Position numbers and translations under genes: made by a program | Notes under the pieces: model-generated | What the model was told of the DNA's origin: nothing | Seen by the model: the letters and a program-made list of their open reading frames with translations, nothing else | Database searches by the model: none | Assembly: GCA_035604635.1 (NCBI GenBank) | Contig: DATNIC010000064.1 | Coordinates: 1 to 13,249 of the forward strand | From: DATNIC01 sp035604635 | GTDB lineage: Bacteria > Vulcanimicrobiota > Vulcanimicrobiia > Vulcanimicrobiales > Vulcanimicrobiaceae | Direction: 5' to 3' | DNA: 13,249 nucleotides | Shown here: positions 1 to 8,200 of the stretch, one piece after another | Layout: every line of letters starts with the position of its first letter | How positions within the stretch are numbered: the stretch's first letter is position 1

Positions 1-1030
1 TCCCGACGCGGCGTTCGAGGACCGCGATGATCATCGCCAAGCGCGCCGCATCGAGGTTTGCGGCCAGCCGCCGCGGCGTCCCGTACGCAGCTTCGCCGAC
101 CAGCGCTTGCACTTCGACCAAGATCGGGCGCGAGCCGACGAGGCTTGGGACGACGCACGAGCCGCTCGGCCTCGCTGCGCGCCCGGAGAGGAACAAGGTC
201 GATGGGTTGGCGATCTCGCGCAGGCCGCGCTCGCTCATCTCGAAGACGCAGATCTCCTCTGCGCTCCCGAACCGGTTTTTGTACGCGCGGATGATCCGGA
301 ACTCGCCGCCCTGCTCGCCTTCGAAGTAGAGGACCGTATCGACCAAGTGTTCGAGCAGACGCGGTCCCGCGATCGCTCCTTCCTTTGTGACGTGTCCGAC
401 GATGAAGGTCGCGCAGTCGCTGCGTTTCGCGAATTCCAAAAGGGCCTGTGCGCACTCGCGAATCTGTCCGACGCTGCCGGGCGCCGAGTCGACGGTGGAG
501 AGCCAGACGGTCTGGATCGAGTCGACGATCAGCAGCCGCGGGCGCCGCTTTTCGAGATCGTCGAGGATCGCGCGCAAATCGGTCTCGGCATAGACGAGGA
601 CGTCGTCGGCTATGCCCAAGCGCTGCGCTCGCAGCTTCGTCTGGGCCGCCGACTCTTCGCCGCTGACGTAAACGACGGGCTCGAGCGCTTTCGTCAAACC
701 TTGCGCGACCTGCAGCAGTAGCGTTGACTTGCCCGCGCCGGGCGGGCCGCCGATCAGGACGAGACTGCCCGGGACGACGCCGCCGCCGAGGACCGCGTCG
801 AACTCGTTCATTCCGCTGGGGACGCGTGCCGCGCGTTCGGTATCGACGTCGGCGAGGCGGACGGGCGCGAGCGCCGGCGCGGCGCGTGCCGCTGCGCGGG
901 TTTGCGGACGTTGCGCCGGCGCTTCGACAAACGTGTTCCAGGCGGCACAGCCCGGGCAACGCCCGAGCCAGCGCGTCGACTCGTACCCGCAATCCGAACA
1001 GAAGAGGGTTGAAGCGCGTACCTTTGCCAC
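1..1030 (-). CDS. radA: DNA repair protein RadA (partial, C-terminus beyond window edge)
   Basis: RadA/Sms is a RecA-like ATPase that processes recombination intermediates and acts as a branch-migration helicase on DNA in the cytoplasm. The minus strand reads 343 codons without a stop from a GTG at 1030. A four-cysteine zinc finger lies at residues 11-28 (C11, C14, C25, C28). The Walker A motif GGPPGAGKST has its lysine at about residue 101, and LLLIDS gives Walker B. The RadA signature KNRFG is at 251-255. Known RadA proteins are about 450 residues, so roughly 110 residues of the C-terminal Lon-protease-like domain lie left of the window. An in-frame TAG six bases before the GTG rules out an earlier start. 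AAAGGGG seven bases upstream is a fair ribosome-binding site. It is transcribed divergently from everything else here. Identification is firm. Confidence 0.96.
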   Translation of the reverse strand, partial: MAKVRASTLFCSDCGYESTRWLGRCPGCAAWNTFVEAPAQRPQTRAAARAAPALAPVRLADVDTERAARVPSGMNEFDAVLGGGVVPGSLVLIGGPPGAGKSTLLLQVAQGLTKALEPVVYVSGEESAAQTKLRAQRLGIADDVLVYAETDLRAILDDLEKRRPRLLIVDSIQTVWLSTVDSAPGSVGQIRECAQALLEFAKRSDCATFIVGHVTKEGAIAGPRLLEHLVDTVLYFEGEQGGEFRIIRAYKNRFGSAEEICVFEMSERGLREIANPSTLFLSGRAARPSGSCVVPSLVGSRPILVEVQALVGEAAYGTPRRLAANLDAARLAMIIAVLERRVG

Positions 1031-1093
1031 TGGCTACCCCTTTGGCGTTATTCGATTGAGGCCTTCGATTTTCGAACACTAAAGTGCCAACGT
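1031..1093. promoter_or_regulatory. Divergent intergenic gap between radA and the zinc-ribbon nuclease gene
   Basis: This is the only gap in the window long enough for promoters, and it must serve both directions. No convincing -35/-10 pair is visible either way. Two short dyads are present: CACT-AA-AGTG at 1077-1086, and GTGCC/GGCAC arms at 1084-1088 and 1097-1101, which run into the nuclease start. TTCGATT occurs twice, at 1051 and 1064. The position makes a promoter region likely. The dyads could be an operator or chance, and no known operator was recognised. Confidence 0.35.
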
Positions 1094-2188
1094 GTGGGCA
1101 CGGTTGCATTCTATCATTGGCGCGTGCTAACGCCGAAGATAAACGGACGCCGCTTGTCCCGGTCGGAAGCGGCAAAATTTTGGTTAGCGCGGCTTCGCTC
1201 TCATGCGGACGAGCGCCGCGGAATCTTGCTCTCGACTCAAGTCCCGAACGCCGCGGCGAGGGTCACTTTCAAATGTCTCTCGCATGGGGAATTTACCATA
1301 TCCGCGCATTCTGCGATCTACAGCCGCCAGTGGTGCAGCAGATGCAAGTTCGAACGGCTTCGTATGCTTTATCGTACTCCTTACGGTAGCTTAAAAGCAG
1401 AAGTTGAAGGGTTTGGCTGGCGAATTGTAACGTCCGAGGAAGAATACGTTAACACAAAGTCGACGGTGCTTAGTTGCCCGAACGGTCATGCGATCAGAGG
1501 CAAACTCCAGGATCTGCGACGCGGCAAGGGCTGCCGAGAGTGCGGGCAGGGTCGAGGTGAAGCCGTCACACGTGCTGTGTTCGAGCATGTCTTCGGCAAG
1601 CCGTTTCCTCGAACGCGTCCTGATTGGTTGACGGCGGGACGCCTCGGAAGGCTAGAACTCGACGGTTATTGCAAGGCCCTTTTGCTGGCTTTTGAGTATC
1701 AGGGCAGGCAACACTACGAGCCGGGCGTATTTGCGGAGGGCTTGCCAAGAATTCAGGAGCGGGACCGTCTAAAAGCCGAGTTATGCAGCGGACGAGGGGT
1801 GAAGCTCGTAGTCGTGCCTCAGATTCCCAACGACATGCTTTACGATGCCGCAAAGGCCACTGATTGGATCTTGGGGTCCGTTGGCAAGGCCGGCGTTGAT
1901 ATGCCAGAGTGGGATCAAGAAGGCTTCGATCCCATTCGGCTGACCCAGAAGAGGTCCGATTTGGAGAATCTTCGGCTCGTCGGCTGTCGCCTGGATATGG
2001 AGCTATTGGACGACATATGGCGCGGGGTCGACTTTGTCTACACTTGGCGATGCCTGCGCTGTGGATCGCTTTCTCGCTCGAATGCGGACAATCGCCGACG
2101 AGGCAAACGCTGTAAGGCATGCTTTCTCGACAGCATCCGAAAAATTCCGGGCGTTAGCCTTATGTTGGATTTTGTGGCGTTTTCGTGA
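1094..2188 (+). CDS. Zinc-ribbon / Vsr-like PD-(D/E)XK nuclease-like protein, probably horizontally acquired
   Basis: The gene encodes 364 residues and no named family is recognised with certainty. Three zinc ribbons are visible: C61/H64 with C81/C84, C128/H132 with C147/C150, and C320/C323 with C340/C343. They resemble the treble-clef ribbons (DUF4379 type) often linked to nucleases. Between ribbons two and three, residues 155-242 look like a Vsr/DUF559-type PD-(D/E)XK fold: a GE helix (E156), then LELDGY (D190), then AFEYQGRQHY (E201, Q203, H207), then a RDRLK helix and a strand KLVVVP. D190, E201 and Q203 are the likely metal and catalytic residues. The inferred role is DNA binding and cleavage. 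The start is uncertain: GTG 1094, or GTG 1124 ten codons later, neither with a clear ribosome-binding site. A hand count of 1381-1560 gives about 54% GC against about 69% in distal cmk. The stop overlaps the cmk GTG by 4 nt. It might be a free-standing homing-like or defence nuclease. Confidence 0.75.
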   Translation: MGTVAFYHWRVLTPKINGRRLSRSEAAKFWLARLRSHADERRGILLSTQVPNAAARVTFKCLSHGEFTISAHSAIYSRQWCSRCKFERLRMLYRTPYGSLKAEVEGFGWRIVTSEEEYVNTKSTVLSCPNGHAIRGKLQDLRRGKGCRECGQGRGEAVTRAVFEHVFGKPFPRTRPDWLTAGRLGRLELDGYCKALLLAFEYQGRQHYEPGVFAEGLPRIQERDRLKAELCSGRGVKLVVVPQIPNDMLYDAAKATDWILGSVGKAGVDMPEWDQEGFDPIRLTQKRSDLENLRLVGCRLDMELLDDIWRGVDFVYTWRCLRCGSLSRSNADNRRRGKRCKACFLDSIRKIPGVSLMLDFVAFS

Positions 2189-2865
2189 ACGACAGCATCG
2201 CTCTGGATGGACCCTCAGCCTCGGGTAAGACCACCATCGCGCAGGCCTTGTCGAAGCGCTTAGGATTTCTCCACTTGGATACGGGTGCGATGTATCGTGC
2301 ACTCGCCTTGCTAGCATTGGAGTTCGGCGTTGATACAGATAACGAAGACGCGTTAGTACGCCTGTACCGCGAGCATCGGCTAGAAATCGTTCCCGATCCC
2401 GCAGCGCCCAACGGCTACCGCGTTCTGATCGACGGGAAAGACCGGACCGCGCGCCTCTTCGGCGCCGACGTTACGGCGATCGTCTCGACGGTCTCGGCCC
2501 ATCCGGCCGTCCGCGCCGCGCTCGTTTCACGCCAGCAAGAGATCGCACGCGAAGGCCCCGTCGTCATGGCCGGGCGCGACATCGGGACCGTCGTCCTGCC
2601 CGACGCCCGGCATAAGTTCTTTCTCACCGCCTCGCTCGATGAGCGCGTGAAACGGCGCCAAGCCGATCTCGCGGCAGCCGGCGTGCACGTCGACACTGCC
2701 AATCTCCGAGCCCAGATCGACGAGCGCGACCGGCTCGATGCGTCGCGCGCCGTCGCGCCGCTGCGTCCCGCACCCGACGCGATCACGATCGACTCGACCG
2801 CGATGTCGATCGACGACGTCGTGGCGACGATGCTCGACCGGATTCGCGAGGAAGCCCGGCAGTGA
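2185..2865 (+). CDS. cmk: Cytidylate kinase
   Basis: CMP/dCMP kinase transfers phosphate from ATP to CMP or dCMP in the cytoplasm, feeding nucleotide and phospholipid synthesis. The 226 residues match the usual family length. Residues 9-17 (GPSASGKTT) form the P-loop, DTGAMYR is at 32-38, GRDIGTVVLPDA at 130-141, and the LID/substrate motif RDRLDASRAVAPL begins at 181. The GTG start overlaps the upstream nuclease stop as GTGA, and the TGA stop overlaps the next GTG in the same way, so translation is probably coupled on both sides. Base composition is split. Positions 2181-2400 are about 55% GC and use TTA, CTA, GTA and GGA codons, while 2401-2640 are about 69% GC and lack them. All catalytic motifs are intact, so the product should work. 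Identification is firm. Confidence 0.96.
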   Translation: MNDSIALDGPSASGKTTIAQALSKRLGFLHLDTGAMYRALALLALEFGVDTDNEDALVRLYREHRLEIVPDPAAPNGYRVLIDGKDRTARLFGADVTAIVSTVSAHPAVRAALVSRQQEIAREGPVVMAGRDIGTVVLPDARHKFFLTASLDERVKRRQADLAAAGVHVDTANLRAQIDERDRLDASRAVAPLRPAPDAITIDSTAMSIDDVVATMLDRIREEARQ

Positions 2866-3458
2866 CGCCGTTCTACGCATTCATCCGTGGACTGGCGAAG
2901 ATGAAGCTACGCCTCCTTTGGCGCCTTCGCGTGCGCGGGACCGAGAACGTCCCGATGAACGGCGGGCTGATCGTTGCCGCTAACCACATCTCATATTTTG
3001 ATCCTCCGGCGCTGGGCTGCGCGCTGCCGCGGCAGCTCACGTACATGGCGAAATCCGAGCTGTTTCGGATTCCGTTGTTCGGACCGTTCATTGCGGCGCT
3101 GGGCGCCTATCCGATCGAACGCGGCAGGGGCGATATCGGAGCGATCAAACGGTCCGTTGCGCTCTTACGGGAAGGGCACGCGGTTGCGATGTTCCCCGAA
3201 GGGACCCGGAACTTCGAGGGCAAGACCGGGGCCCAGAACGGGGCCGCGCTGCTCGCCAGCCTTGCCGGGGTCCCGATCGTCCCCGCCTATATCGCGGGGA
3301 CGGATGCGGTTGCGCGACTAGCCCGCATTACGGTAACGTTTGGGGCGCCGCTGGTCGTCGAACGTTCACAGAAAGCGAGCCGGGACGACTTGGCGAAGAT
3401 AACCGACGAGGTTATGGGCCGCATCCGCGGCCTGAGGGAGACGATGGGTGCAGATTAA
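2862..3458 (+). CDS. plsC: 1-acyl-sn-glycerol-3-phosphate acyltransferase family protein
   Basis: PlsC-family enzymes acylate lysophosphatidate to phosphatidate at the inner face of the cytoplasmic membrane. In this 198-residue protein the catalytic HX4D motif is NHISYFD (H42, D47), and the phosphate-binding FPEGTR is at 111-116. PAYIAGTD near 145 is the conserved late block. A basic, partly hydrophobic N-terminus (about 1-22) probably lies against the membrane. The GTG start overlaps the cmk stop by 4 nt, and the gene overlaps ispH by 11 nt. Adjacent cmk and plsC genes are common in bacteria. The acyltransferase fold is certain, but lysophosphatidate as acceptor is inferred because related enzymes acylate other lipids. 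Confidence 0.9.
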   Translation: MTPFYAFIRGLAKMKLRLLWRLRVRGTENVPMNGGLIVAANHISYFDPPALGCALPRQLTYMAKSELFRIPLFGPFIAALGAYPIERGRGDIGAIKRSVALLREGHAVAMFPEGTRNFEGKTGAQNGAALLASLAGVPIVPAYIAGTDAVARLARITVTFGAPLVVERSQKASRDDLAKITDEVMGRIRGLRETMGAD

Positions 3459-4296
3459 GAAGGCAAAGACGCAAGGGTTCTGCTTTGGCGTGGCAATCAC
3501 GGTGAAGAAGGCCGAGGAAACCGTCGATGCTCACGAGCGCGTGACGACGCTCGGGCATGTCGTTCACAACCCTCAGATGGTCGAGCAGCTCGAGGAGCGC
3601 GGCCTGCTCAACGCTCATTCCGTCGACGAGGTCGATTCCGGGACGCTCTTCGTCCGCGCCCACGGCCTCCCGGTCGACGTTTACGACAAAGCGAAGGCCA
3701 AGGGTCTCACGATCGTCGACGCGACCTGCCCGATGGTGACGAAGATCCACGTCGAGGCGGAAAAGCTCAAGGCCGACGGTTACAAGATCATCGTGATCGG
3801 CGATCCGGAGCATCCCGAGGTGAAGGGGACGCTCAGTCACGTCCCGGGCGCATGGTGCATCGCCAAGCCCGAGCAGGTCGACACGCTCCCGCGCGCGAGC
3901 CGGGTCGGCGTCGTCGTTCAATCGACGTGGTCGGGGACCGGGTTTGCCGAGATCATCCGCCGGCTGAGCCAGAAGTATCACGAAGTGCGCGCCGTCAACA
4001 CGATCTGCACCGACACCCATAACCGGCAGTCCGAAGTCGTGACGCTGGCCCAAGAAGTCGAGATCATGGTCGTCGTCGGCGGGAAGACGTCAGCCAATAC
4101 GAAGCACCTCGCCGAGTTGTCCGAGCAAAACGGCGCGAAGGCATATCACATCGAGGACGCCTCCGAACTCGAGGCGAGTTGGTTCAACGAGATCAAAGTT
4201 GCGGGGCTGATGTCCGGGGCATCGACACCGGGCTGGCTCGTCGATCAAGTCGAAGCGAGGATGGAGGAGCTGTCGTCGAAACGCGCGGTCGCGTAA
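3448..4296 (+). CDS. ispH: 4-hydroxy-3-methylbut-2-enyl diphosphate reductase
   Basis: IspH (LytB) catalyses the last step of the MEP pathway, reducing HMBPP to IPP and DMAPP with a 4Fe-4S cluster in the cytoplasm. The 282 residues carry the three cluster cysteines: C12 in GFCFGV, C94 in DATCPM and C187 in ICTDT. H40 (VVHN), H72 (RAHG) and the HPEV block (H122, E124) line the active site, and the SAN and SGAS motifs near 215 and 257 bind diphosphate. The GTG start at 3448 overlaps the plsC end by 11 nt and is preceded by GGGAG. Its presence shows that this organism uses the MEP route. The gene lies directly before a prenyl diphosphate synthase, which would use its products. Identification is firm. 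Confidence 0.97.
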   Translation: MQIKKAKTQGFCFGVAITVKKAEETVDAHERVTTLGHVVHNPQMVEQLEERGLLNAHSVDEVDSGTLFVRAHGLPVDVYDKAKAKGLTIVDATCPMVTKIHVEAEKLKADGYKIIVIGDPEHPEVKGTLSHVPGAWCIAKPEQVDTLPRASRVGVVVQSTWSGTGFAEIIRRLSQKYHEVRAVNTICTDTHNRQSEVVTLAQEVEIMVVVGGKTSANTKHLAELSEQNGAKAYHIEDASELEASWFNEIKVAGLMSGASTPGWLVDQVEARMEELSSKRAVA

Positions 4297-5288
4297 ACCA
4301 ATCCGTCGCCGAGCTCTTCGAGGAACGTCTCCGCCAACTCGTCCTTAGCTACGACGGATCGTCGCCGATCTACACGATGATCCGGTATCACTTCGGCTAC
4401 GGTGATGAGACGGTCCGCCGCGGAAAGCGCTTGCGCTCGCATTTGCTGTTGCGCGTCGTCGAGGAAGAAGGGGCACTGGTCGAAGCGGGTCTCGACGCCG
4501 CCGTTGCGATCGAGATCTTGCACAACTATTCGCTGGTCCACGACGACATCGAGGATCGCGACGCTTTGCGGCACGGCCGTCCGACGGTCTGGTCCAAGTA
4601 CGGGATACCGCATGGGGTCAACGCCGGCGACTCGATGTGCGCGATGGCCTATCTCGCGATCCTCGCTAACCAGTATCGCCATCCGGCCGACCGGATCGCA
4701 TTGATGACGCTCAAATTGCACGAAGCGAACCTCAACATGTGCGGCGGCCAGGGCTTGGACATCTCATTCGAGAGCGCCGCGATGGTTTCGATGACGCAAT
4801 ACCTCGAGATGGTCGAAGGGAAGACGGCCGCACTTTTTCGGGCATCGTGCGAGCTCGGTGCGCTCTCGGCCGGCGCCGAGGTCGAGCGCGCGGAGCGCTA
4901 CGGCGATCTCGGCCGCGCCTACGGCCTGGCGTTTCAGGTTCGCGACGACGTCTTGGGGACGTGGGGAAGCCCCGAGCAGACCGGAAAACCGAGCGGCGCG
5001 GACATCGCCAACCGCAAATGGAGCTTCCCCGTCGTGTGGGCGCTCTCGGGGGAACCATCAGTTGCTCGAACCGAGATCGCCAAGCGCTACGCGCGCGGGT
5101 CCGCCTTCGACGAATCCGACGTGGCGGCGATCATCGATGCGCTCGACGTCCTGGGTGCGCGAGCAGCCGCCGACGCTGCGTGCGAGCACCACTTGGCGGA
5201 AGCCGGCCGGATCGCTCACGGTGCGCAACTCGATCGTAGCGGCGCGGTTCGCAACTTTTTAACGCTCTCGGCGCAGCGCGTCGCCTAA
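4179..5288 (+). CDS. Trans-prenyl diphosphate synthase (polyprenyl synthetase family); start uncertain
   Basis: This enzyme condenses IPP units onto an allylic diphosphate. Counting from TTG 4179, GKRLR is at 82-86, the first aspartate-rich motif DDIED at 122-126, KTAALF at 215-220 and the second Asp-rich motif DDVLG at 256-260, with the last Asp replaced by Gly as in many relatives. A Tyr five residues before DDIED is consistent with a short (C15-C20) product, but this is only a hint. The start is a problem. Family homology begins near residue 42, just after the ispH stop, but no ATG, GTG or TTG is in frame there. TTG 4179 would overlap ispH by 118 nt, and ATG 4377 would remove the conserved first helix. 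GGAGGAG at 4263-4269 suggests initiation near 4272-4278 at an unusual codon. The stop shares one base with the next ATG (TAATG). Confidence 0.9.
   Translation: MVQRDQSCGADVRGIDTGLARRSSRSEDGGAVVETRGRVNQSVAELFEERLRQLVLSYDGSSPIYTMIRYHFGYGDETVRRGKRLRSHLLLRVVEEEGALVEAGLDAAVAIEILHNYSLVHDDIEDRDALRHGRPTVWSKYGIPHGVNAGDSMCAMAYLAILANQYRHPADRIALMTLKLHEANLNMCGGQGLDISFESAAMVSMTQYLEMVEGKTAALFRASCELGALSAGAEVERAERYGDLGRAYGLAFQVRDDVLGTWGSPEQTGKPSGADIANRKWSFPVVWALSGEPSVARTEIAKRYARGSAFDESDVAAIIDALDVLGARAAADAACEHHLAEAGRIAHGAQLDRSGAVRNFLTLSAQRVA
4263..4269 (+). promoter_or_regulatory. Strong Shine-Dalgarno sequence inside the ispH end, before the prenyl synthase
   Basis: GGAGGAG matches the 16S rRNA tail well and lies where a ribosome-binding site for the prenyl synthase is expected, about 30 nt before the ispH stop. 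In the synthase frame, the codons at the normal distance are GTC (4272) and GTC (4275), not a standard start. Either initiation is non-canonical, or the site is chance within Glu-Glu codons of ispH. Confidence 0.4.
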
Positions 5289-8200
5289 TGGCGGCTTCCG
5301 CGACGCGTCCCGGGGCGGTCGGAGCCACCCGGACGACGGTCCTCGTCCTGATCGGCTTGATCGCTCTTGCGTTGCGGCTGTTCTTCATCAACGCCGAGGG
5401 GTTCAGAAACGACGTTCAGTCGTTCGAAGCCTGGGCTTTGTCGCTCGTCGCGCATCCGCTGAGCGAGTTTTACGCGAAGACGAGCTTTGCCGACTATCCG
5501 CCCGGCTATTTCTATGTGCTGTGGGCCGTCGGGCATCTGTACGCGCTATTCGTTCACGGCGATTCGCAGTACGCGATGCTCAAGATCGCGGTCAAGCTGC
5601 CGGCGATCGCGATGGATTTCGTCGACGCCGCCCTGATCTATGTCATCGTCCTGCGGTTCGCCTCGACGCGGTGGGCAACGATCGCCGCAGGCGTCTACCT
5701 CCTCAATCCGGCGACGATCTTCATTTCGTCGTATTGGGGTCAGATCGACTCGGTCGCGTGCGGTTTCATCTTGCTCGCTCTCGCGCTCGTGTTGTATGCC
5801 GAGCGTTGGGGCCCGAGCGCCCCCTACGCGATCGCGGGCGCTTGGCTCTCCTTAGCCTATTCGGTGTTGATCAAGCCGCAAGGCGCGGTCATCGGGCTGC
5901 TGCTCCTCGCCTATCCGTTCGCGACGAGCGATGCTTCCCTGCGTGTCCGTCGCTTGATCGGGACGGGGTTCGGACTCGCCGGCGCCGTCGTGCTCGCCGC
6001 GCTCTTGTCGTGGCCGTTCCAACCCGGCTTGGGCCCAGTGCGGGTCCTGGGCTGGCTGTTCCAGCGCTACGCGTATGGATCGAACGTCTACCCTTATAAC
6101 AGCGTCAACGCGTTCAACTTGTATGCCGTCTTCCGGCCGTTCTGGCAACCGGACGGCGCGCCGATTGCGCTGGGCTCGCTTTCGCTGGGGTCGATGTGGC
6201 TCTGGGGGATCTTGCTGGTCCTCGCGGCCGCGGCCTTGATCGTCGCGCGGTACTTGCAAGTCCGCACCGACGCGGCGCTGTTCGAGGGCGCGATGCTGCT
6301 GGCTTTCGCGTTCTTCATCCTCGCGACGCGGATGCACGAGCGCTACATTTTTAACGCGTTCGTCTTGTTGATCGCCTTGATGCCGCTCGCTCGCCGGTTC
6401 GTATACGGCACGATCGTCGTTTCCTTCACCTTTTTGCTCAATCTCGCGTACTCGCTGCGGTATCTCGACGTGATGGAGAATCACGTCGCCGGCGTCGATG
6501 CGACGCAGATTTGGCCGATCGTCCATCCGCTTGCGGCGCTGAACGTCGCGGCGTTCTTCGTCTTAGGATATATCTATCTCGGCGGCGCGATCGAAGGGAC
6601 CGAGGCCATCGAGCGGCGGGTCGTCTCCGCGGCCCGCGCTTGGTTCGCGCCGTACGAAGGGCTCTTCACGTTCACGCGGCTCGACTACGCGCTGGCGGCC
6701 GCCCTAGCGCTGGTGTCATTTGCAATCTGCGTCGCTTGGTACTGGATCCCGGGCGAAAAGATCTTCGACGAGATCTACTATGCGAGGGCGGGCGAGGAGT
6801 ACCTCAAGCACATCGATCAATTCGAGTGGACCCATCCCCCGTTGACCAAGCTGCTGATTACGCTCTCGATGATGCTCTTCGGCGGCTTGCACGGCTGGGG
6901 CGACACGTCGGTCGGCTGGCGATTCCTCAACATCGTCGTCGGCGCGGTGACGGTCTGGCTGCTCTACGCGTTTGCGAAGCGGCTGCTCGGCTCGACGTTC
7001 TTCGCCGCGGCCGCCGCCGCAATGCTGACGTTCGACGGCTTTCACTTCGTTCAGTCGCGGATCGCCACTCCCGAGATCACCGTGGCACTCTTTTCGCTCG
7101 CGACGCTCTACGCGTTTTATCGATACTGGATCGCCGCGCAGGTGCGCCGCGCGCCCCTTGTCGCCGGACGCTTCGGGCTGCGCTTCTGGCTCGCGCTCGG
7201 GATCGGCGCAGTCGCTGCAGCGGGATTCAGTTGGCTGGTCAACCTGCCCGGTGCGCTTCCAAATCTCGGCGCGCGCGCGGCCGCGTTCCTCTACGTCCTA
7301 GCCGGAGCATATCTGATCGCGCGGCTTGTGATCCCGCGCCTGACGCCGGATGAGGGTGCCGAAACCACGTATGCGGAGGGTTCGCGGGTCATCACCGGCC
7401 GCGGCCAGCCGCAGATCATCACCGCGACCGGCGAACCGCTCAAGAGCGAGAAGAAGCAGTACGAAGCGGACGGGCTGCGGATCACGTACGCGCGGACCGG
7501 TGGGATGCGGTACGCGACCCCGGAAGGCGAGGCTCAGTTCTCGCCGAGCGGCGTCATGGAGACGCCGCTCGGCTCGATCGTCCCGCGCGACGGCCGCCTA
7601 TGGCTGTTTCTGCTGGCTCTCGCGTCGGCGGCCGTCGCCGACAGCAAGTGGAACGGCCTGTTCGACTTCTTCGTCGTGTGGGGGATCGTCGCGGCGGTCG
7701 CCGCGCAGCGCTTCATCCGGCGTCCGGCGGTCTGGGGCAACCCATTCGGATTCCCGCTCGACGTCGTCGTCGTCGGGATGTGCTTCGTCTCGGCGACGCT
7801 CTACGCGTTCTCGTACATCCCGTACTTCATGCTCGGACACAATCTGACCGATCTGGTCGGGCTGCAGCAGCAGATGTTCGGCTACCACGACAACTTGCGG
7901 GCGACCCACCCCTACGGATCGACGTGGTGGCAGTGGCCGCTCCTGCAGCGCCCGATTTCCTATTATTATCACGATTTTCGGATCGGCGCGGCCACGCAGA
8001 ACGGCGCGGCCTGCTGCGTCGCCGAGATCTTGGCGCTTCCCAATCCCGCCGTGTGGTGGCTCGGGCTGTTATCGGTTCCGTTCGCTGCTTATAGCGCGTG
8101 GCGCGAGCGCAATAAGGGCTTCACGATACTGGTCGTCGCTTATCTCCTGCAATGGCTGCCTTGGATTGCAACTCCGCGCGTCGCCTTTGAGTATCATTTC

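Noticed and set aside
107..721. 204-codon open frame on the + strand opposite radA
   Set aside because: The minus strand carries clear RadA motifs through the whole stretch; the + frame is an antisense shadow of high-GC codons.
1031..1093. LexA or other SOS box before radA
   Set aside because: The TTCGATT and TTCGAA words do not form any known LexA operator that I can recognise.
1566..2120. 184-codon antisense frame over the nuclease gene
   Set aside because: The + frame has ordered zinc ligands and nuclease motifs across the same stretch; the antisense frame has none.
3412..4053. 213-codon antisense open frame over ispH
   Set aside because: The opposite strand holds IspH with all cluster cysteines; the antisense protein is His/Asp/Arg-rich with no motif.
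5852..6526. 224-codon antisense frame inside the glycosyltransferase
   Set aside because: Composition (Arg, Gln, Glu rich) is the usual mirror of hydrophobic membrane codons; no domain is seen.
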